Shown here in pieces: positions 43,075 to 52,946 of a stretch of DNA of 64,000 nucleotides. The position numbers and the translations under genes were made by a program. The notes beneath the pieces are model-generated. The model was not told where the DNA came from, did no database searches, and saw only the letters and a list, made by a program, of their open reading frames with translations. The DNA comes from Undibacterium piscinae. Its GTDB lineage: Bacteria > Pseudomonadota > Gammaproteobacteria > Burkholderiales > Burkholderiaceae_D. Within the stretch, counting starts at the first letter, position 1, and each line of letters starts with the position of its first letter. Location of the stretch: positions 3,224,001 through 3,288,000 of the forward strand of contig CP051152.1 in assembly GCA_003970805.2 (NCBI GenBank), in the 5' to 3' direction.

Positions 43075-44226
43075 ATGACGAGCCATATCAATACAATTTT
43101 CAATGAAGATGCTCTGCTGGGGTTGGCGCGTATTCCAGACGGCAGTATTGATTTAATTTTGACCGATCCGCCCTATAGTTTGGGTAAGGATTACGGCAAC
43201 GACTCCGATAAGCAAGCCGCGGCAGATTATCTGGCCTGGACCGAGCGCTGGATCGATGCGGTGTTACCCAAGTTAAAGCCCGCAGGCTGCCTGTACATCT
43301 TTTTGACCTGGCGCTATTCGCCGGAAATTTTCGTGATGCTGAAACAGCGCATGACGATGTTGAACGAAATCATCTGGGACCGGCGGGTGCCGTCCATGGG
43401 CGGTAGCACCAGAAGTTTTTCTTCCGTGCACGATACCATAGGATTTTTCGCCAAGGCCAAGGGGTATTTTTTCGACCTTGATGCGGTACGCATTCCTTAC
43501 GATGCGCAAACCAAGAAGGCGCGTTCGCGTTCGATTTTTATCGGAGCCAAATGGCTGGAGCTAGGCTATAACCCCAAGGATCTGTGGAGTGTTTCCAGGA
43601 TACACAAGGAAAATCCAGAGCGCGCCGATCATCCGACGCAAAAGCCGCTGGAGATTATAGAGCGCATGGTGTTGGCGTCCTGTCCGGCCGGCGGCATTGT
43701 GCTTGATCCGTTTATGGGCAGTGGCACTACCGCCGTTGCGGCCAGTCGCTGCGGTCGTGACTTTGTCGGTTTTGAATTAAATCCCGGCTATTGCGAGATT
43801 ATCCAAAGCCGTCTTGCCTCAGCCGAAGCGCATAGAGTTGATCAGAATAATCAACCGACCGAACCGGTGCGCGCCAAGCTCACCAAGCTCTCCAAGCTCA
43901 CTAAACCTGCGAAAGCAGTAAAGGCAACTAAGTTAGTTAAGGCGGTCAAGCCAGTGAAGGCAGCCAAACCAGCCAAGCTAGTTAAAGCCAAGGCAGGCCA
44001 AGCGGCCAAGCCCGGTGTCAAAAAAACTAAGCTTCTCAAGCTTCCTGAGTCGGATTCGGTAATTGCCCTATCCGATGTAGTGGTTAAGGCGGCTAGGACG
44101 GCTAAGGTGAATAAGGTGGCAAAAGCAAAGAAACCCGGAAAGAGCCTCAAAAAAATCGATGACGCTAGCGCGGATGCCGCAAGTGATGCAACAAGTGATC
44201 CGATCGCGCTGGCTGCTGCGGTATAG
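43075..44226 (+). CDS. Orphan DNA methyltransferase (N6-adenine/N4-cytosine, beta class) with a histone-H1-like tail
   Basis: The first 245 residues form an amino-methyltransferase: motif IV DPPY at residue 31 (LTDPPYSLGKDYGND) comes before motif I DPFMGSGTT near residue 211, the beta-class order, as in YhdJ/CcrM-type enzymes. HPTQKPLEIIERMV is the typical motif X region. From about residue 263 to 355 the protein is a low-complexity Lys/Ala/Pro/Val tail (KPAKAVKATK, KPVKAAKPAK), like histone-H1-like bacterial proteins, then an acidic/alanine end. No restriction gene is near. It lies between hisD and hisC in the same direction. Target sequence unknown. Confidence 0.9.
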   Translation: MTSHINTIFNEDALLGLARIPDGSIDLILTDPPYSLGKDYGNDSDKQAAADYLAWTERWIDAVLPKLKPAGCLYIFLTWRYSPEIFVMLKQRMTMLNEIIWDRRVPSMGGSTRSFSSVHDTIGFFAKAKGYFFDLDAVRIPYDAQTKKARSRSIFIGAKWLELGYNPKDLWSVSRIHKENPERADHPTQKPLEIIERMVLASCPAGGIVLDPFMGSGTTAVAASRCGRDFVGFELNPGYCEIIQSRLASAEAHRVDQNNQPTEPVRAKLTKLSKLTKPAKAVKATKLVKAVKPVKAAKPAKLVKAKAGQAAKPGVKKTKLLKLPESDSVIALSDVVVKAARTAKVNKVAKAKKPGKSLKKIDDASADAASDATSDPIALAAAV

Positions 44227-44253
44227 ATATTTAGAAAAAGTGAGTAAGAACTT

Positions 44254-45324
44254 ATGTCCTTGATTGCCAATATTATCCGTTCTGAAGTGCGGGACCTGTC
44301 CGCCTACCATGTGCCGGATTCAGCTGGTTTCGTAAAACTCGATGCGATGGAAAATCCGTATACGCTCAGTACCGAAATGCAGCAAGCCTTGGCCGAGCGA
44401 CTGGCGCGGGTCGGGCTTAACCGTTATCCGGTACCAAGTTATAGCGCTTTAAAAAGCGCGATTAAGCGCCAACTGGGCGTGCCGCCAGACTATGATCTGG
44501 TGTTGGGTAACGGCTCCGATGAATTGATCTCCATGGTTTCGGTGGCCTGCGCCAAACCTGGTGCCAAGGTGCTCGCGCCGGTGCCAGGCTTCGTGATGTA
44601 CGCGATGTCAGCACGTCTGGCCGGCATGGAGTTTGTCGGTGTACCATTAAATGCCGATCTGAGCTTGGACGCTGCGGCGATGCTCGCTGCCATCGCCGAA
44701 CATCAGCCTGCCATTATTTATCTGGCCTATCCAAATAATCCTACCGGTACTTTGTACGATACCGCAGATATAGAGGCGATTTTGCGTGCCGTTGGCGATA
44801 CCGGCGTGGTGATTGTCGATGAGGCGTATCAGCCATTTTCACCTGTGAGTTTCATGTCGCGTCTGGCCGAGTTTGATAATCTGCTGGTGATGCGCACGGT
44901 GTCCAAGTTAGGCTTGGCCGGCATTCGCCTTGGTTATATGACGGGCTGCCCGGCCTTGCTCAATGAATTTGAAAAAGTGCGTCCGCCTTACAATATCAAT
45001 GTACTCACTGAGGCGGCGGCTGAATTTATGCTGGAGCAGGTTGCGGTACTTGATGCCCAGGCGGCGCAGATATGTCAGCAACGTAGCCTGCTGGCGGCTG
45101 CTTTGGCGGCGTTGCCGGGAGTGCAGGTTTTTCCGTCTGCGGCAAATTTCCTGTTGATTCGCGTGCCGAAAGCCGAACAAGTATTCGCTAAATTGCTGAA
45201 ACAAAAAATTTTAGTTAAAAATGTAGGTAAAATGCATGTGCTTCTGGAAAACTGCCTGCGTATTACCGTCAGCACGCCAGAAGAAAATTCCCTCTTTCTT
45301 GATGCGTTTAGTGCATCATTATGA
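44254..45324 (+). CDS. hisC: Histidinol-phosphate aminotransferase
   Basis: PLP enzyme converting imidazole acetol phosphate to histidinol phosphate, 356 residues. [11 protein letters not shown] near the start, [21 protein letters not shown] and the PLP lysine in [15 protein letters not shown] are all in place. It follows the methyltransferase by 27 bases and precedes hisB by 47. Confidence 0.95.
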   Translation: MSLIANIIRSEVRDLSAYHVPDSAGFVKLDAMENPYTLSTEMQQALAERLARVGLNRYPVPSYSALKSAIKRQLGVPPDYDLVLGNGSDELISMVSVACAKPGAKVLAPVPGFVMYAMSARLAGMEFVGVPLNADLSLDAAAMLAAIAEHQPAIIYLAYPNNPTGTLYDTADIEAILRAVGDTGVVIVDEAYQPFSPVSFMSRLAEFDNLLVMRTVSKLGLAGIRLGYMTGCPALLNEFEKVRPPYNINVLTEAAAEFMLEQVAVLDAQAAQICQQRSLLAAALAALPGVQVFPSAANFLLIRVPKAEQVFAKLLKQKILVKNVGKMHVLLENCLRITVSTPEENSLFLDAFSASL

Positions 45325-45371
45325 ATACATCCCTGTAATCAAAGCCTTTATAGCCTCAATAGCCGATAATT

Positions 45372-45968
45372 ATGCAAGCTCAACGCACCGCACAAGTTAC
45401 ACGTAATACCAATGAAACGCAGATCCGTGTCGCCATCAATCTCGATGGAACCGGTAAGCAAAAGCTCAATACCGGTGTTCCTTTTTTGGATCATATGCTC
45501 GATCAGATCGCCCGTCATGGCCTGATCGATCTGGAAATTGAAGCGGTCGGTGATCTGCATATCGATGCGCATCATACGGTCGAGGATGTCGGTATCACGC
45601 TGGGACAGGCGTTTGCGATCGCCATGGGTGACAAGAAAGGCATACGTCGTTACGGCCATGCCTACGTGCCACTCGATGAAGCCTTGTCGCGCGTAGTCAT
45701 CGATTTTTCCGGCCGTCCTGGTCTGGAATTTCATGTGCCGTTCAAGCGTGCCATGATAGGTTCGTTTGACGTCGACCTGACCCATGAATTTTTCCAGGGC
45801 TTTGTGAACCATGCTTTGGTTTCGCTGCATATTGATAACTTGCGCGGCGACAACGCGCATCATCAATGTGAAACCGTGTTCAAAGCTTTCGGTCGCGCTT
45901 TACGTATGGCATCCGAACTCGATGCGCGTTCGGCAGGAACCATACCGTCCACCAAAGGTAGCCTTTAA
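45372..45968 (+). CDS. hisB: Imidazoleglycerol-phosphate dehydratase
   Basis: Manganese enzyme of histidine synthesis; monofunctional form (198 residues, no phosphatase domain). Metal-binding motifs are [32 protein letters not shown] and [17 protein letters not shown]. Confidence 0.97.
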   Translation: MQAQRTAQVTRNTNETQIRVAINLDGTGKQKLNTGVPFLDHMLDQIARHGLIDLEIEAVGDLHIDAHHTVEDVGITLGQAFAIAMGDKKGIRRYGHAYVPLDEALSRVVIDFSGRPGLEFHVPFKRAMIGSFDVDLTHEFFQGFVNHALVSLHIDNLRGDNAHHQCETVFKAFGRALRMASELDARSAGTIPSTKGSL

Positions 45969-46001
45969 TCCTGAAATTCCTTGCTTCGCAAGTAGTCCAT
46001 T

Positions 46002-46640
46002 ATGAATAAAATTGTAGTTGTCGATTATGGTATGGGTAATCTGCGCTCGGTGGCGCAAGCCCTGCGTGCCGTGGCTCCCGAAGCCAATGTGATCATCTCT
46101 GGCGACGTCGCCGATATCAAGAGTGCCGACCGCCTGGTATTGCCGGGGCAGGGCGCGATGCCTGACTGCATGAGTAGTTTGCGCGAATCCGGTGTGCAGG
46201 ATGCCGTGCTGGAAGCGGCGCGTAGCAAACCCTTGTTTGGCGTTTGCGTCGGCGAGCAAATGCTGTTTGATGTCAGTGCGGAAGGCGATACGCCGGGCTT
46301 GGGATTGTTGCCGGGCAAAGTCGTGCGCTTTGATCTGCGCGGTCAGTTGCAGGCCGATGGCTCGCGCTATAAAGTTCCGCAAATGGGATGGAACCGGGTG
46401 CGCCAGGCGCAGCCTCATGCGCTCTGGCAAGGCATCGACGATGATGCTTACTTCTATTTCGTGCATAGTTATTTTGCACAACCAGAAAATGCTCTCCATA
46501 CCGTAGGCACCACAGATTACGGAACGACATTTGCCTGTGCGGTAGCGCGTGACAATATTTTTGCGACGCAATTTCACCCTGAAAAAAGCGCCGCCGCCGG
46601 TTTGCAGTTGTATAAGAATTTCGTACACTGGAAGCCTTGA
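46002..46640 (+). CDS. hisH: Imidazole glycerol phosphate synthase, glutaminase subunit
   Basis: Class I glutamine amidotransferase that feeds ammonia to HisF. It has 212 residues. The start is [13 protein letters not shown], the nucleophile Cys is in [11 protein letters not shown] near residue 83, and the catalytic His-Glu are in [12 protein letters not shown] near residue 194. The oxyanion motif [10 protein letters not shown] is present. Confidence 0.96.
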   Translation: MNKIVVVDYGMGNLRSVAQALRAVAPEANVIISGDVADIKSADRLVLPGQGAMPDCMSSLRESGVQDAVLEAARSKPLFGVCVGEQMLFDVSAEGDTPGLGLLPGKVVRFDLRGQLQADGSRYKVPQMGWNRVRQAQPHALWQGIDDDAYFYFVHSYFAQPENALHTVGTTDYGTTFACAVARDNIFATQFHPEKSAAAGLQLYKNFVHWKP

Positions 46641-46705
46641 AGCTGAGGCTCTTCGCTCCCTTCGTTTTTGTTAACCATTATTTACCCTTTTCATAGATAC
46701 TCATC

Positions 46706-47497
46706 ATGCTGCTCATTCCTGCCATCGACCTGAAAGACGGTCACTGCGTACGCCTGAAACAAGGAGACATGGATCAAGCCACGGTCTTCTCTGACGCTCC
46801 TGCCGATATGGCGCGACATTGGTTGGCGCAAGGTGCACGTCGCCTGCATCTGGTGGATTTAAATGGTGCGTTCGCAGGTAAGCCTGTCAATGAAGCTGCG
46901 GTCAAGGCGATTTTGCAAGCGGTACGCGACTATGCCGAAGAAACCGGCACCGAAGAAATTCCGGTGCAACTGGGCGGTGGCATTCGCGATCTCGACACTA
47001 TAGAACGCTATCTGAATGATGGCTTGTCCTACATCATTATCGGTACCGCTGCGGTGAAGAGCCCTGGCTTTCTGGCTGATGCCTGTGCTGCGTTTCCTGG
47101 TCAGATCATAGTCGGTATCGACGCCAAGGATGGCAAAGTCGCCACTGACGGCTGGAGTAAGTTATCCGGCCACGACGTAATCGATCTGGCGCAGAAGTTT
47201 GAAGGCTATGGCGTTGAGGCGATTATCTATACCGATATCGGCCGTGACGGCATGATGGGCGGCGTAAATATTGAGGCAACCGTAAAATTGGCGCAGGCGG
47301 TTAACATTCCTGTGATTGCCTCCGGTGGCGTACACGTGCTGGCCGATGTGGAAGCGCTGTGCGAGGTTCAGGATCAGGGAATTTCGGGTGTGATCTGCGG
47401 ACGTTCGATTTACGAGGGAACGCTCGATTTGTTGTCGGCACAGGATAGGGCTGACGAATTGAGCGGCGAAACCGATACTGAAGAAGAACCGATATGA
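46706..47497 (+). CDS. hisA: ProFAR isomerase HisA
   Basis: TIM-barrel isomerase of histidine synthesis. The catalytic Asp are in [17 protein letters not shown] (residue 8) and [12 protein letters not shown]. At 263 residues it is longer than the usual 245-250, because of an acidic C-terminal tail ([13 protein letters not shown]) that looks dispensable. hisF starts inside its stop codon (ATGA). Confidence 0.96.
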   Translation: MLLIPAIDLKDGHCVRLKQGDMDQATVFSDAPADMARHWLAQGARRLHLVDLNGAFAGKPVNEAAVKAILQAVRDYAEETGTEEIPVQLGGGIRDLDTIERYLNDGLSYIIIGTAAVKSPGFLADACAAFPGQIIVGIDAKDGKVATDGWSKLSGHDVIDLAQKFEGYGVEAIIYTDIGRDGMMGGVNIEATVKLAQAVNIPVIASGGVHVLADVEALCEVQDQGISGVICGRSIYEGTLDLLSAQDRADELSGETDTEEEPI

Positions 47498-48258
47498 CGC
47501 TGGCAAAAAGAATTATCCCTTGCCTGGATGTGACCGCGGGTCGTGTCGTTAAGGGTATCAATTTTCAGGAGTTGCGCGATGCCGGTGATCCGGTAGAGAT
47601 CGCACGTCGCTACGATGCTCAGGGTGCAGATGAAATTACTTTTCTCGACATTACCGCTTCCTCAGATGACCGTGATTTGATCCTGCCTATCATTGAGGCG
47701 GTGGCTTCCCAGGTGTTCATCCCGCTGACGGTAGGCGGTGGCGTGCGCTCCGTTGCTGACGTGCGTCGTCTGCTCAATGCCGGTGCCGATAAGGTTGGTA
47801 TCAATACTTCTGCTATTACCAATCCGCAACTGGTTGCCGATGCCGCACACAAATACGGTTCGCAATGCATCGTGGTAGCGATAGACGCCAAGCGGGTAGC
47901 GCCGGGAAAGTGGGAAGTGTATACGCACGGCGGTCGCAATGCGACCGGCCTTGACGCCGTTGAGTGGGCCTGCAATATGGCGCGTCTGGGCGCCGGAGAA
48001 ATCCTGCTGACCAGTATGGATAAAGACGGTACGCGTTCCGGATTTGACCTGGGTTTGACGCGCGCCGTATCGGATGCCGTCGATATTCCGGTGATTGCAT
48101 CGGGAGGTGTCGGCAATCTGCAGGATTTAGCTGACGGCATCAAGACAGGCGGTGCTGATGCAGTGTTGGCGGCGAGTATTTTTCATTTCGGCCACCACAC
48201 GGTACAAGAGGCAAAACAGTTTATGGCAGCACAGAATATTGCGATGAGGCTTGCATGA
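47494..48258 (+). CDS. hisF: Imidazole glycerol phosphate synthase, cyclase subunit
   Basis: TIM-barrel partner of HisH; makes imidazole glycerol phosphate and AICAR. It has 254 residues. Catalytic Asp are in [14 protein letters not shown] (residue 11) and [19 protein letters not shown] overlaps on both sides couple it to hisA and hisI. Confidence 0.97.
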   Translation: MTLAKRIIPCLDVTAGRVVKGINFQELRDAGDPVEIARRYDAQGADEITFLDITASSDDRDLILPIIEAVASQVFIPLTVGGGVRSVADVRRLLNAGADKVGINTSAITNPQLVADAAHKYGSQCIVVAIDAKRVAPGKWEVYTHGGRNATGLDAVEWACNMARLGAGEILLTSMDKDGTRSGFDLGLTRAVSDAVDIPVIASGGVGNLQDLADGIKTGGADAVLAASIFHFGHHTVQEAKQFMAAQNIAMRLA

Positions 48259-48654
48259 GTTCAAAGTGGTTAAATAAGGTCAGATGGGATGAGTGCGGTC
48301 TGGTACCGGTGATTGCACAAGAGGCCAGCACCAATAAGGTGCTGATGTTTGCCTGGATGAACCGCGACGCGCTTGCTAAAACGGTTGAGCTCGGTGAGGC
48401 TGTCTACTGGAGTCGGTCCCGCAAGAAGCTTTGGCATAAGGGCGAAGAGTCCGGGCATATACAAAAGGTGCTGGAGATACGTCTTGATTGCGATGAAGAT
48501 GTGGTCTTGCTCACGATAGAGCAGGTCGATGGGATTGCCTGCCACACCGGACGGCACTCGTGCTTTTTTTCAAAAATTTGAAGGTGATGCCAGTGACGGT
48601 GAGTGGTTAGCGGTCGACCCTGTGCTGAAAGACCCTGAAAGTATTTACAAGTGA
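48255..48654 (+). pseudogene. hisI: Phosphoribosyl-AMP cyclohydrolase HisI, frameshifted in a T7 run
   Basis: Zinc enzyme of the third step of histidine synthesis. As written it stops at 48581 (CFFSKI). With six T instead of seven at 48564-48570 it reads [18 protein letters not shown] to a TGA at 48652-48654, about 133 residues, the normal length. Metal residues are in [10 protein letters not shown] and the Cys pair of ACHTGRHSC. The repaired stop overlaps the GTG start of hisE, as expected in this tight operon. Probably a sequence indel. Confidence 0.93.
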
Positions 48655-49016
48655 ATTCCCCTATGAGCATGAATGAAGAGCAAATTTTGCAGCGCCTGGC
48701 GGGTATTATCGAAGGCCGTAAGCTGGTAAATGGCGGAGATCCGGATACTTCGTATGTGGCAAAATTATTCGCCAAGGGCGATGATGCCATCCTGAAAAAA
48801 ATCGGTGAAGAGGCGACCGAGACCGTGATGGCTGCCAAAGACGCGCGGGTTTCCGGCGATGCTTCCAAACTATTGTATGAGTGTGCCGACCTGTGGTTTC
48901 ATACGCTTGTCATGTTGGCGCAGTATGATCTTACTCCCCAGCAAGTGCTGAATGAATTAGCGCGACGCCAGGGTATTTCAGGTCTGGAAGAGAAAGCCTC
49001 CCGCAAGGATGCCTAA
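48651..49016 (+). CDS. hisE: Phosphoribosyl-ATP pyrophosphatase
   Basis: MazG-like enzyme removing pyrophosphate from PR-ATP. It has 121 residues from GTG at 48651, which overlaps the repaired hisI stop; an ATG at 48663 is an alternative. Conserved metal motif [13 protein letters not shown], and [13 protein letters not shown]. Separate from HisI here, unlike the fused enterobacterial enzyme. Confidence 0.95.
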   Translation: MNSPMSMNEEQILQRLAGIIEGRKLVNGGDPDTSYVAKLFAKGDDAILKKIGEEATETVMAAKDARVSGDASKLLYECADLWFHTLVMLAQYDLTPQQVLNELARRQGISGLEEKASRKDA

Positions 49017-49074
49017 TTGCATTGCAATGCTGCAAAAATCTGCTGAAGTTGAATTAGCCGTGATAGAGGTCAAT

Positions 49075-49440
49075 GTGGAAAACTGTATTTTCTGTAAAAT
49101 CGTAGCCAAGCAGATCCCTTCAGACATCGTTTATGAAGACGATGAGCTGATGGCATTTAAGGATATCCATCCGGCTGCCCCCGTGCATTTTTTAATTATC
49201 CCTAAACTTCATCTTGCCACTCTGGCTGAAGCGAAGCCTGAACATGCTGAGTTGCTTGGGAAAATGCTGGAACTGGCACCTAAGTTGGCGCATGAGCAAG
49301 GCTGTGGTGTAGTGAAACATGCCGATGGTAGCCGTTCCGGAGGGTATAAAACCCTCATCAATACGGGACCGGATGGCGGACAAGAGGTGTATCATCTGCA
49401 CATGCATGTAATTGGTGGATCTAAGCGTAATCGCGATTAG
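49075..49440 (+). CDS. hinT: HIT family purine nucleoside phosphoramidase (HinT)
   Basis: Hydrolyses AMP-lysine-type phosphoramidates. The GTG at 49075, with AGAGGT seven bases before, gives the usual start MENCIFCKIVAKQIPS; an upstream in-frame ATG would overlap hisE. It has 121 residues. The HIT triad is HLHMHVIGG near residue 109, and the Cys pair CIFC is at the N-terminus. It is common between hisE and tatA in betaproteobacteria. Confidence 0.94.
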   Translation: MENCIFCKIVAKQIPSDIVYEDDELMAFKDIHPAAPVHFLIIPKLHLATLAEAKPEHAELLGKMLELAPKLAHEQGCGVVKHADGSRSGGYKTLINTGPDGGQEVYHLHMHVIGGSKRNRD

Positions 49441-49516
49441 ATTTGCATCAATGGTGGTGAGCGGTACATAGCGGTACATATTATTACGAGGGCAAGGCTC
49501 TCAATTTGGAGAAATC

Positions 49517-49738
49517 ATGGGTTCTTTTAGTGTTTGGCATTGGTTGATCGTACTGGTAATTGTTATGCTGGTATTCGGTACCAAAAAATTGGGTAATATC
49601 GGTGGTGATCTTGGTAAGGCTGTCAAAGGTTTCAAGGACGGCGTGAAGGGCGATGAAGAGAAATCTGTTGCCGCGACACAGCAAGTGGCTGATAAAGTAA
49701 CTGTAGACGTAGAAGCCAAGGAAAAAGCCAAGCAGTAA
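49517..49738 (+). CDS. tatA: Sec-independent translocase protein TatA
   Basis: Pore-forming part of the Tat system that exports folded proteins such as the Rieske protein. It has 73 residues: a short start, a membrane helix ([19 protein letters not shown]), an amphipathic helix ([18 protein letters not shown]) and a charged tail. The ribosome site TGGAGAA precedes ATG 49517. Confidence 0.95.
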   Translation: MGSFSVWHWLIVLVIVMLVFGTKKLGNIGGDLGKAVKGFKDGVKGDEEKSVAATQQVADKVTVDVEAKEKAKQ

Positions 49739-49759
49739 GCTGCTGGTAAACATCGATTT

Positions 49760-50251
49760 ATGATAGATCTCGGACTCAGCAAGATGGCGCTGATCGGCGT
49801 AGTTGCGCTGATTGTGATCGGCCCTAAGGATTTACCCAAGGTAGCCCGCATGGCGGGCTCCTTGTTTGGGCGCGCCCAACGTTACATCAATGAAGTGAAA
49901 TCTGAGGTGTCCCGCGAGATTGAGCTCGATGAATTACGCAAGATGCATAAGGATGCGCAAGATGTGGTGCAAGAGGTCGAGCAATCCATAGGGCAAAGTA
50001 TCGCCCAGACGGAAAATGATCTCAATGCAGCCTGGCATGGTGAGGCAACCGATACTGTGCAGTCTTCACTTCCGGCAATGGATGCGATCGCCGTCAAGTC
50101 CAAGGATTTTCGTCGCAAAAAACTGGCGCGTAACTCTGCCGTGCCGGCTTGGTATAAAAGTCGTACTGGTCATCGCGCCCACGTGATGTCAGGTTCCGCA
50201 CGCATGGCCCGTCATCGCGCCAAACCTCAATCTCCTGCAAGCTTTTTCTAA
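49760..50251 (+). CDS. tatB: Sec-independent translocase protein TatB
   Basis: Receptor-complex subunit of Tat with TatC. It has 163 residues. The start MIDLGLSKMALIGVVALIVI with GPKDLPKVARMAG is diagnostic (the Glu of many TatB replaced by Gly-Leu-Ser-Lys here), then a long amphipathic helix and a basic tail. Lies 21 bases after tatA. Confidence 0.94.
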   Translation: MIDLGLSKMALIGVVALIVIGPKDLPKVARMAGSLFGRAQRYINEVKSEVSREIELDELRKMHKDAQDVVQEVEQSIGQSIAQTENDLNAAWHGEATDTVQSSLPAMDAIAVKSKDFRRKKLARNSAVPAWYKSRTGHRAHVMSGSARMARHRAKPQSPASFF

Positions 50252-50298
50252 ATGCATTTTTCATTTAATTTTTCACTCCCATTTATGGCAGGTCTTGC

Positions 50299-51063
50299 AT
50301 GACCGATACAAATTCGCAGGGCGCGGCTGACAGCTTTATTTCACATCTGGTTGAATTACGGGATCGCCTGGTCAAGGCTTCGATAGGTATTGCAATAGTC
50401 TGTGCGGCATTATTTGCCTGGCCGGGACCTTCTGCGATTTACGATATTTTGGCAGCGCCTATGATTTCCTCGCTTCCTGCCGGCGCCAAGATGATTGCAA
50501 CCGGTGTCATTTCGCCATTTCTGGTACCCATGAAGGTAACGCTGCTGGTTTCCTTTATGCTGGCCTTGCCATGGGTCTTGTATCAGGCGTGGGCCTTTGT
50601 TGCGCCAGGCTTGTACACACATGAAAAACGCCTGATAGCCCCTTTGGTGATCTCATCATCGCTATTATTTCTGTCGGGCGTGGCGTTTTGTTATTTCTTC
50701 GTATTCGGGCGGGTATTTAAGTTTATTAATGAGTTTGCCCCGACTTCGATCACGGTAGCTCCCGATATTGAGAACTACCTTGATTTCATCATGTCCATGT
50801 GCCTCGCCTTTGGCATGACTTTCGAGGTGCCTATCGTGGTTGTGGTGTTGGTACGCATGGGGCTGGTGTCATTGGAAAAGCTCAAGGCGATACGCTCGTA
50901 CGTGATCGTTGGCGCTTTTGTGATTGCCGCCATCGTCACGCCACCCGATATCGTTAGCCAGTTTGCCTTGGCGATACCGATGTGTTTGCTGTATGAACTG
51001 GGATTGCTGGTCGCGCCGATCTTCGTGAAGGCGACTCAGGCGCCCGATGAAGTGGTGGATTAA
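50299..51063 (+). CDS. tatC: Sec-independent translocase protein TatC
   Basis: Six-helix membrane receptor for twin-arginine signal peptides, 254 residues. SFISHLVELRDRLVKAS near residue 13 is the conserved start, then PFLVPMKVTLLVSFMLALPW and FGMTFEVPIVVVVLVRMG. It completes tatABC. Its stop codon directly abuts the stop of the convergent DUF2461 gene. Confidence 0.97.
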   Translation: MTDTNSQGAADSFISHLVELRDRLVKASIGIAIVCAALFAWPGPSAIYDILAAPMISSLPAGAKMIATGVISPFLVPMKVTLLVSFMLALPWVLYQAWAFVAPGLYTHEKRLIAPLVISSSLLFLSGVAFCYFFVFGRVFKFINEFAPTSITVAPDIENYLDFIMSMCLAFGMTFEVPIVVVVLVRMGLVSLEKLKAIRSYVIVGAFVIAAIVTPPDIVSQFALAIPMCLLYELGLLVAPIFVKATQAPDEVVD

Positions 51064-51744
51064 TCAACTGCAATCAGCCGCGCTACGCAGCCAGGCGGCT
51101 AGGGGATGGGCGCTTTTAAATCCCCTGGTCAGAATTTCAAGAATTTGCTCCGCATTCATTCCTTCGATCGAGCATTCGGTCCACACCATAAAGTTCTTGA
51201 GCTTTAGTTGTTCTATATGCGGATGATTGGCATCAAAACCTTTCGGTGGCCGTATCAGTTTCCCTTCATCCTGTAAGTCACCAAAAACTTCCTTGATTCC
51301 CTTATTTTTCAGTAGCTTGGAAAATCCCGCCGGATCAGCCACGATATGATTGCGTATCGCCCGCAACCGGTCTGAGGGGGGCATGTATTCGCCTACCGCA
51401 AAAAACAATCTGCCATTGCCATCAAGTTGGAAATAATACGCAGGACCACCGCCTTCGCTAGGTTTCTTGCGACCGTTGGGTAGTATCGATGCCGAGAAAT
51501 TGGTTTTATACGGTGACTTATCTTTGCCGAAGCGCACATCCCGATTGATGCGAAACAAGGCTTTTTTCGCTTCGCAGCCAGCAATTGCCGGATCAAACTT
51601 GCTGATCTCCTTGATCAGTTGCGTTACAAATTGCAGGAACTCGGCACGTAAAATATCGTAGCGAGGCTTGTTCATGACAAACCAAGCGCGATTATTGCTC
51701 TCAGATAACTCAAATAAAAAACGGCTCAGATCACGGACATGCAT
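51064..51744 (-). CDS. DUF2461 family protein
   Basis: A 226-residue cytoplasmic protein of the DUF2461/TIGR02453 family. Conserved segments are LFELSESNNRAWFVMNKPRY near the start, RINRDVRFGKDKSPYKTNFS, and the GGPAYYFQLD strand. Function is not known. It is convergent with tatC, with no base between the two stop codons and no visible terminator, so the transcripts must overlap. Confidence 0.9.
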   Translation of the reverse strand: MHVRDLSRFLFELSESNNRAWFVMNKPRYDILRAEFLQFVTQLIKEISKFDPAIAGCEAKKALFRINRDVRFGKDKSPYKTNFSASILPNGRKKPSEGGGPAYYFQLDGNGRLFFAVGEYMPPSDRLRAIRNHIVADPAGFSKLLKNKGIKEVFGDLQDEGKLIRPPKGFDANHPHIEQLKLKNFMVWTECSIEGMNAEQILEILTRGFKSAHPLAAWLRSAADCS

Positions 51745-51765
51745 AAAAAAACTCCAGAAATAAAT

Positions 51766-52932
51766 CTATTCTTCTCGCTTAATTGGCGGGCGCTTGCCGA
51801 TTAAAATATCGACGGTAGAGACGGAAGTCCGCCTGATGATCGTAAATTTCGCCTTATTATCGGGCTTTAACAGTGCGATAAGATTGAGTATTTCAGTTTT
51901 GTTGGCGACCGGCTTCCCATTGATTTCAGTCAGTATGTCACCCGGACGTATGCCGGCCTTATCCGCGGGGCCGCCGCGCACCACGCCGGCGACGATAGCA
52001 CCTGATGCTTCCTTGAGATTGAAGCTGTCGGCCATTTCCGGCGTAATGTCTTGCGGTTCTACTCCTATCCAGCCACGTACCACCTGACCGTTGGCGATAA
52101 TTGATTCCATCACCATTTTGATGGTGGTGACGGGAATGGCGAATCCTATTCCCAGCGAACCACCGTTACGCGAGTAAATCGCCGAATTAATGCCTAGCAG
52201 ATTGCCGTTAATGTCGACCAGCGCGCCTCCTGAATTACCTGGATTAACTGCCGCATCAGTCTGGATGAAATTCTCATAGGTATTAATGCCTACGTCATTG
52301 CGGCCGAGTGCCGAAATGATGCCCATGGTGACTGTCTGGCCGACGCCGAACGGGTTGCCTATGGCCAGCACCACGTCACCGACGAAGGCTTGTTCTGAGT
52401 GTCCCAGGGTGATCGCCGGTAGGTTAGCTAAATCGATTTTAATTACCGCCAAATCGGTTTCCGGATCGGTGCCGACTACCTTGGCGATTGCCTGACGTCC
52501 ATCCGGTAGCGAGACCGAGATTTCATCGGCCTCTTCAATCACGTGGTTATTGGTCAGAATATAACCCTGGGAGCTGACAATGACACCAGAGCCAAGGCTG
52601 GCCTGGCGCTCGGCTTGCGGACTTTGCTGCTCACCGAAAAAGCGTCTGATGAAAGGGTCGTTGAGTAAGGGATTATTGGCCTGTGGCGAGGCTTTCGCGG
52701 TATTGATGTTGACTACTGATGGCATCGCAAGTTTTGCCGCGCTCCGGTACGACGATTGCGCCGCTACCGGAGTGAGTGGTGCCTCTTGCATGCTGACTGT
52801 TGAGCTTAAGTTGAGCTTATGCGTATTCCCCCATACCTGATTGGACCAATTGGGCTTTAAGGTGGTTACAATAAACCACAGTGCCAAACCGACCGTAGCG
52901 GTTTGGGCAAACAATAACCATAAGCGACGCAT
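51766..52932 (-). CDS. Membrane-anchored trypsin-like protease with one PDZ domain (DegS/AlgW type)
   Basis: Periplasmic serine protease of the HtrA family, 388 residues from ATG 52932 (MRRLWLLFAQTATVGLALWF, an N-terminal anchor). Catalytic triad: His in ILTNNHVIEEAD, Asp in DPETDLAVIKID, Ser in VNPGNSGGALVD. One PDZ domain follows (GVVRGGPADKAGIRPGDILTE). One anchor and one PDZ domain match DegS/AlgW, which cut the anti-sigma factor in the sigma-E response, rather than DegP with two PDZ domains. Divergent from the NIF3 gene with 14 bases between starts. Confidence 0.92.
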   Translation of the reverse strand: MRRLWLLFAQTATVGLALWFIVTTLKPNWSNQVWGNTHKLNLSSTVSMQEAPLTPVAAQSSYRSAAKLAMPSVVNINTAKASPQANNPLLNDPFIRRFFGEQQSPQAERQASLGSGVIVSSQGYILTNNHVIEEADEISVSLPDGRQAIAKVVGTDPETDLAVIKIDLANLPAITLGHSEQAFVGDVVLAIGNPFGVGQTVTMGIISALGRNDVGINTYENFIQTDAAVNPGNSGGALVDINGNLLGINSAIYSRNGGSLGIGFAIPVTTIKMVMESIIANGQVVRGWIGVEPQDITPEMADSFNLKEASGAIVAGVVRGGPADKAGIRPGDILTEINGKPVANKTEILNLIALLKPDNKAKFTIIRRTSVSTVDILIGKRPPIKREE

Positions 52933-52946
52933 AGAGAGATTTGAGT

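Noticed and set aside
43851..44270. Minus-strand open frame opposite the methyltransferase tail
   Set aside because: It is the antisense of the Lys/Ala-rich tail and has no ribosome site or family similarity.
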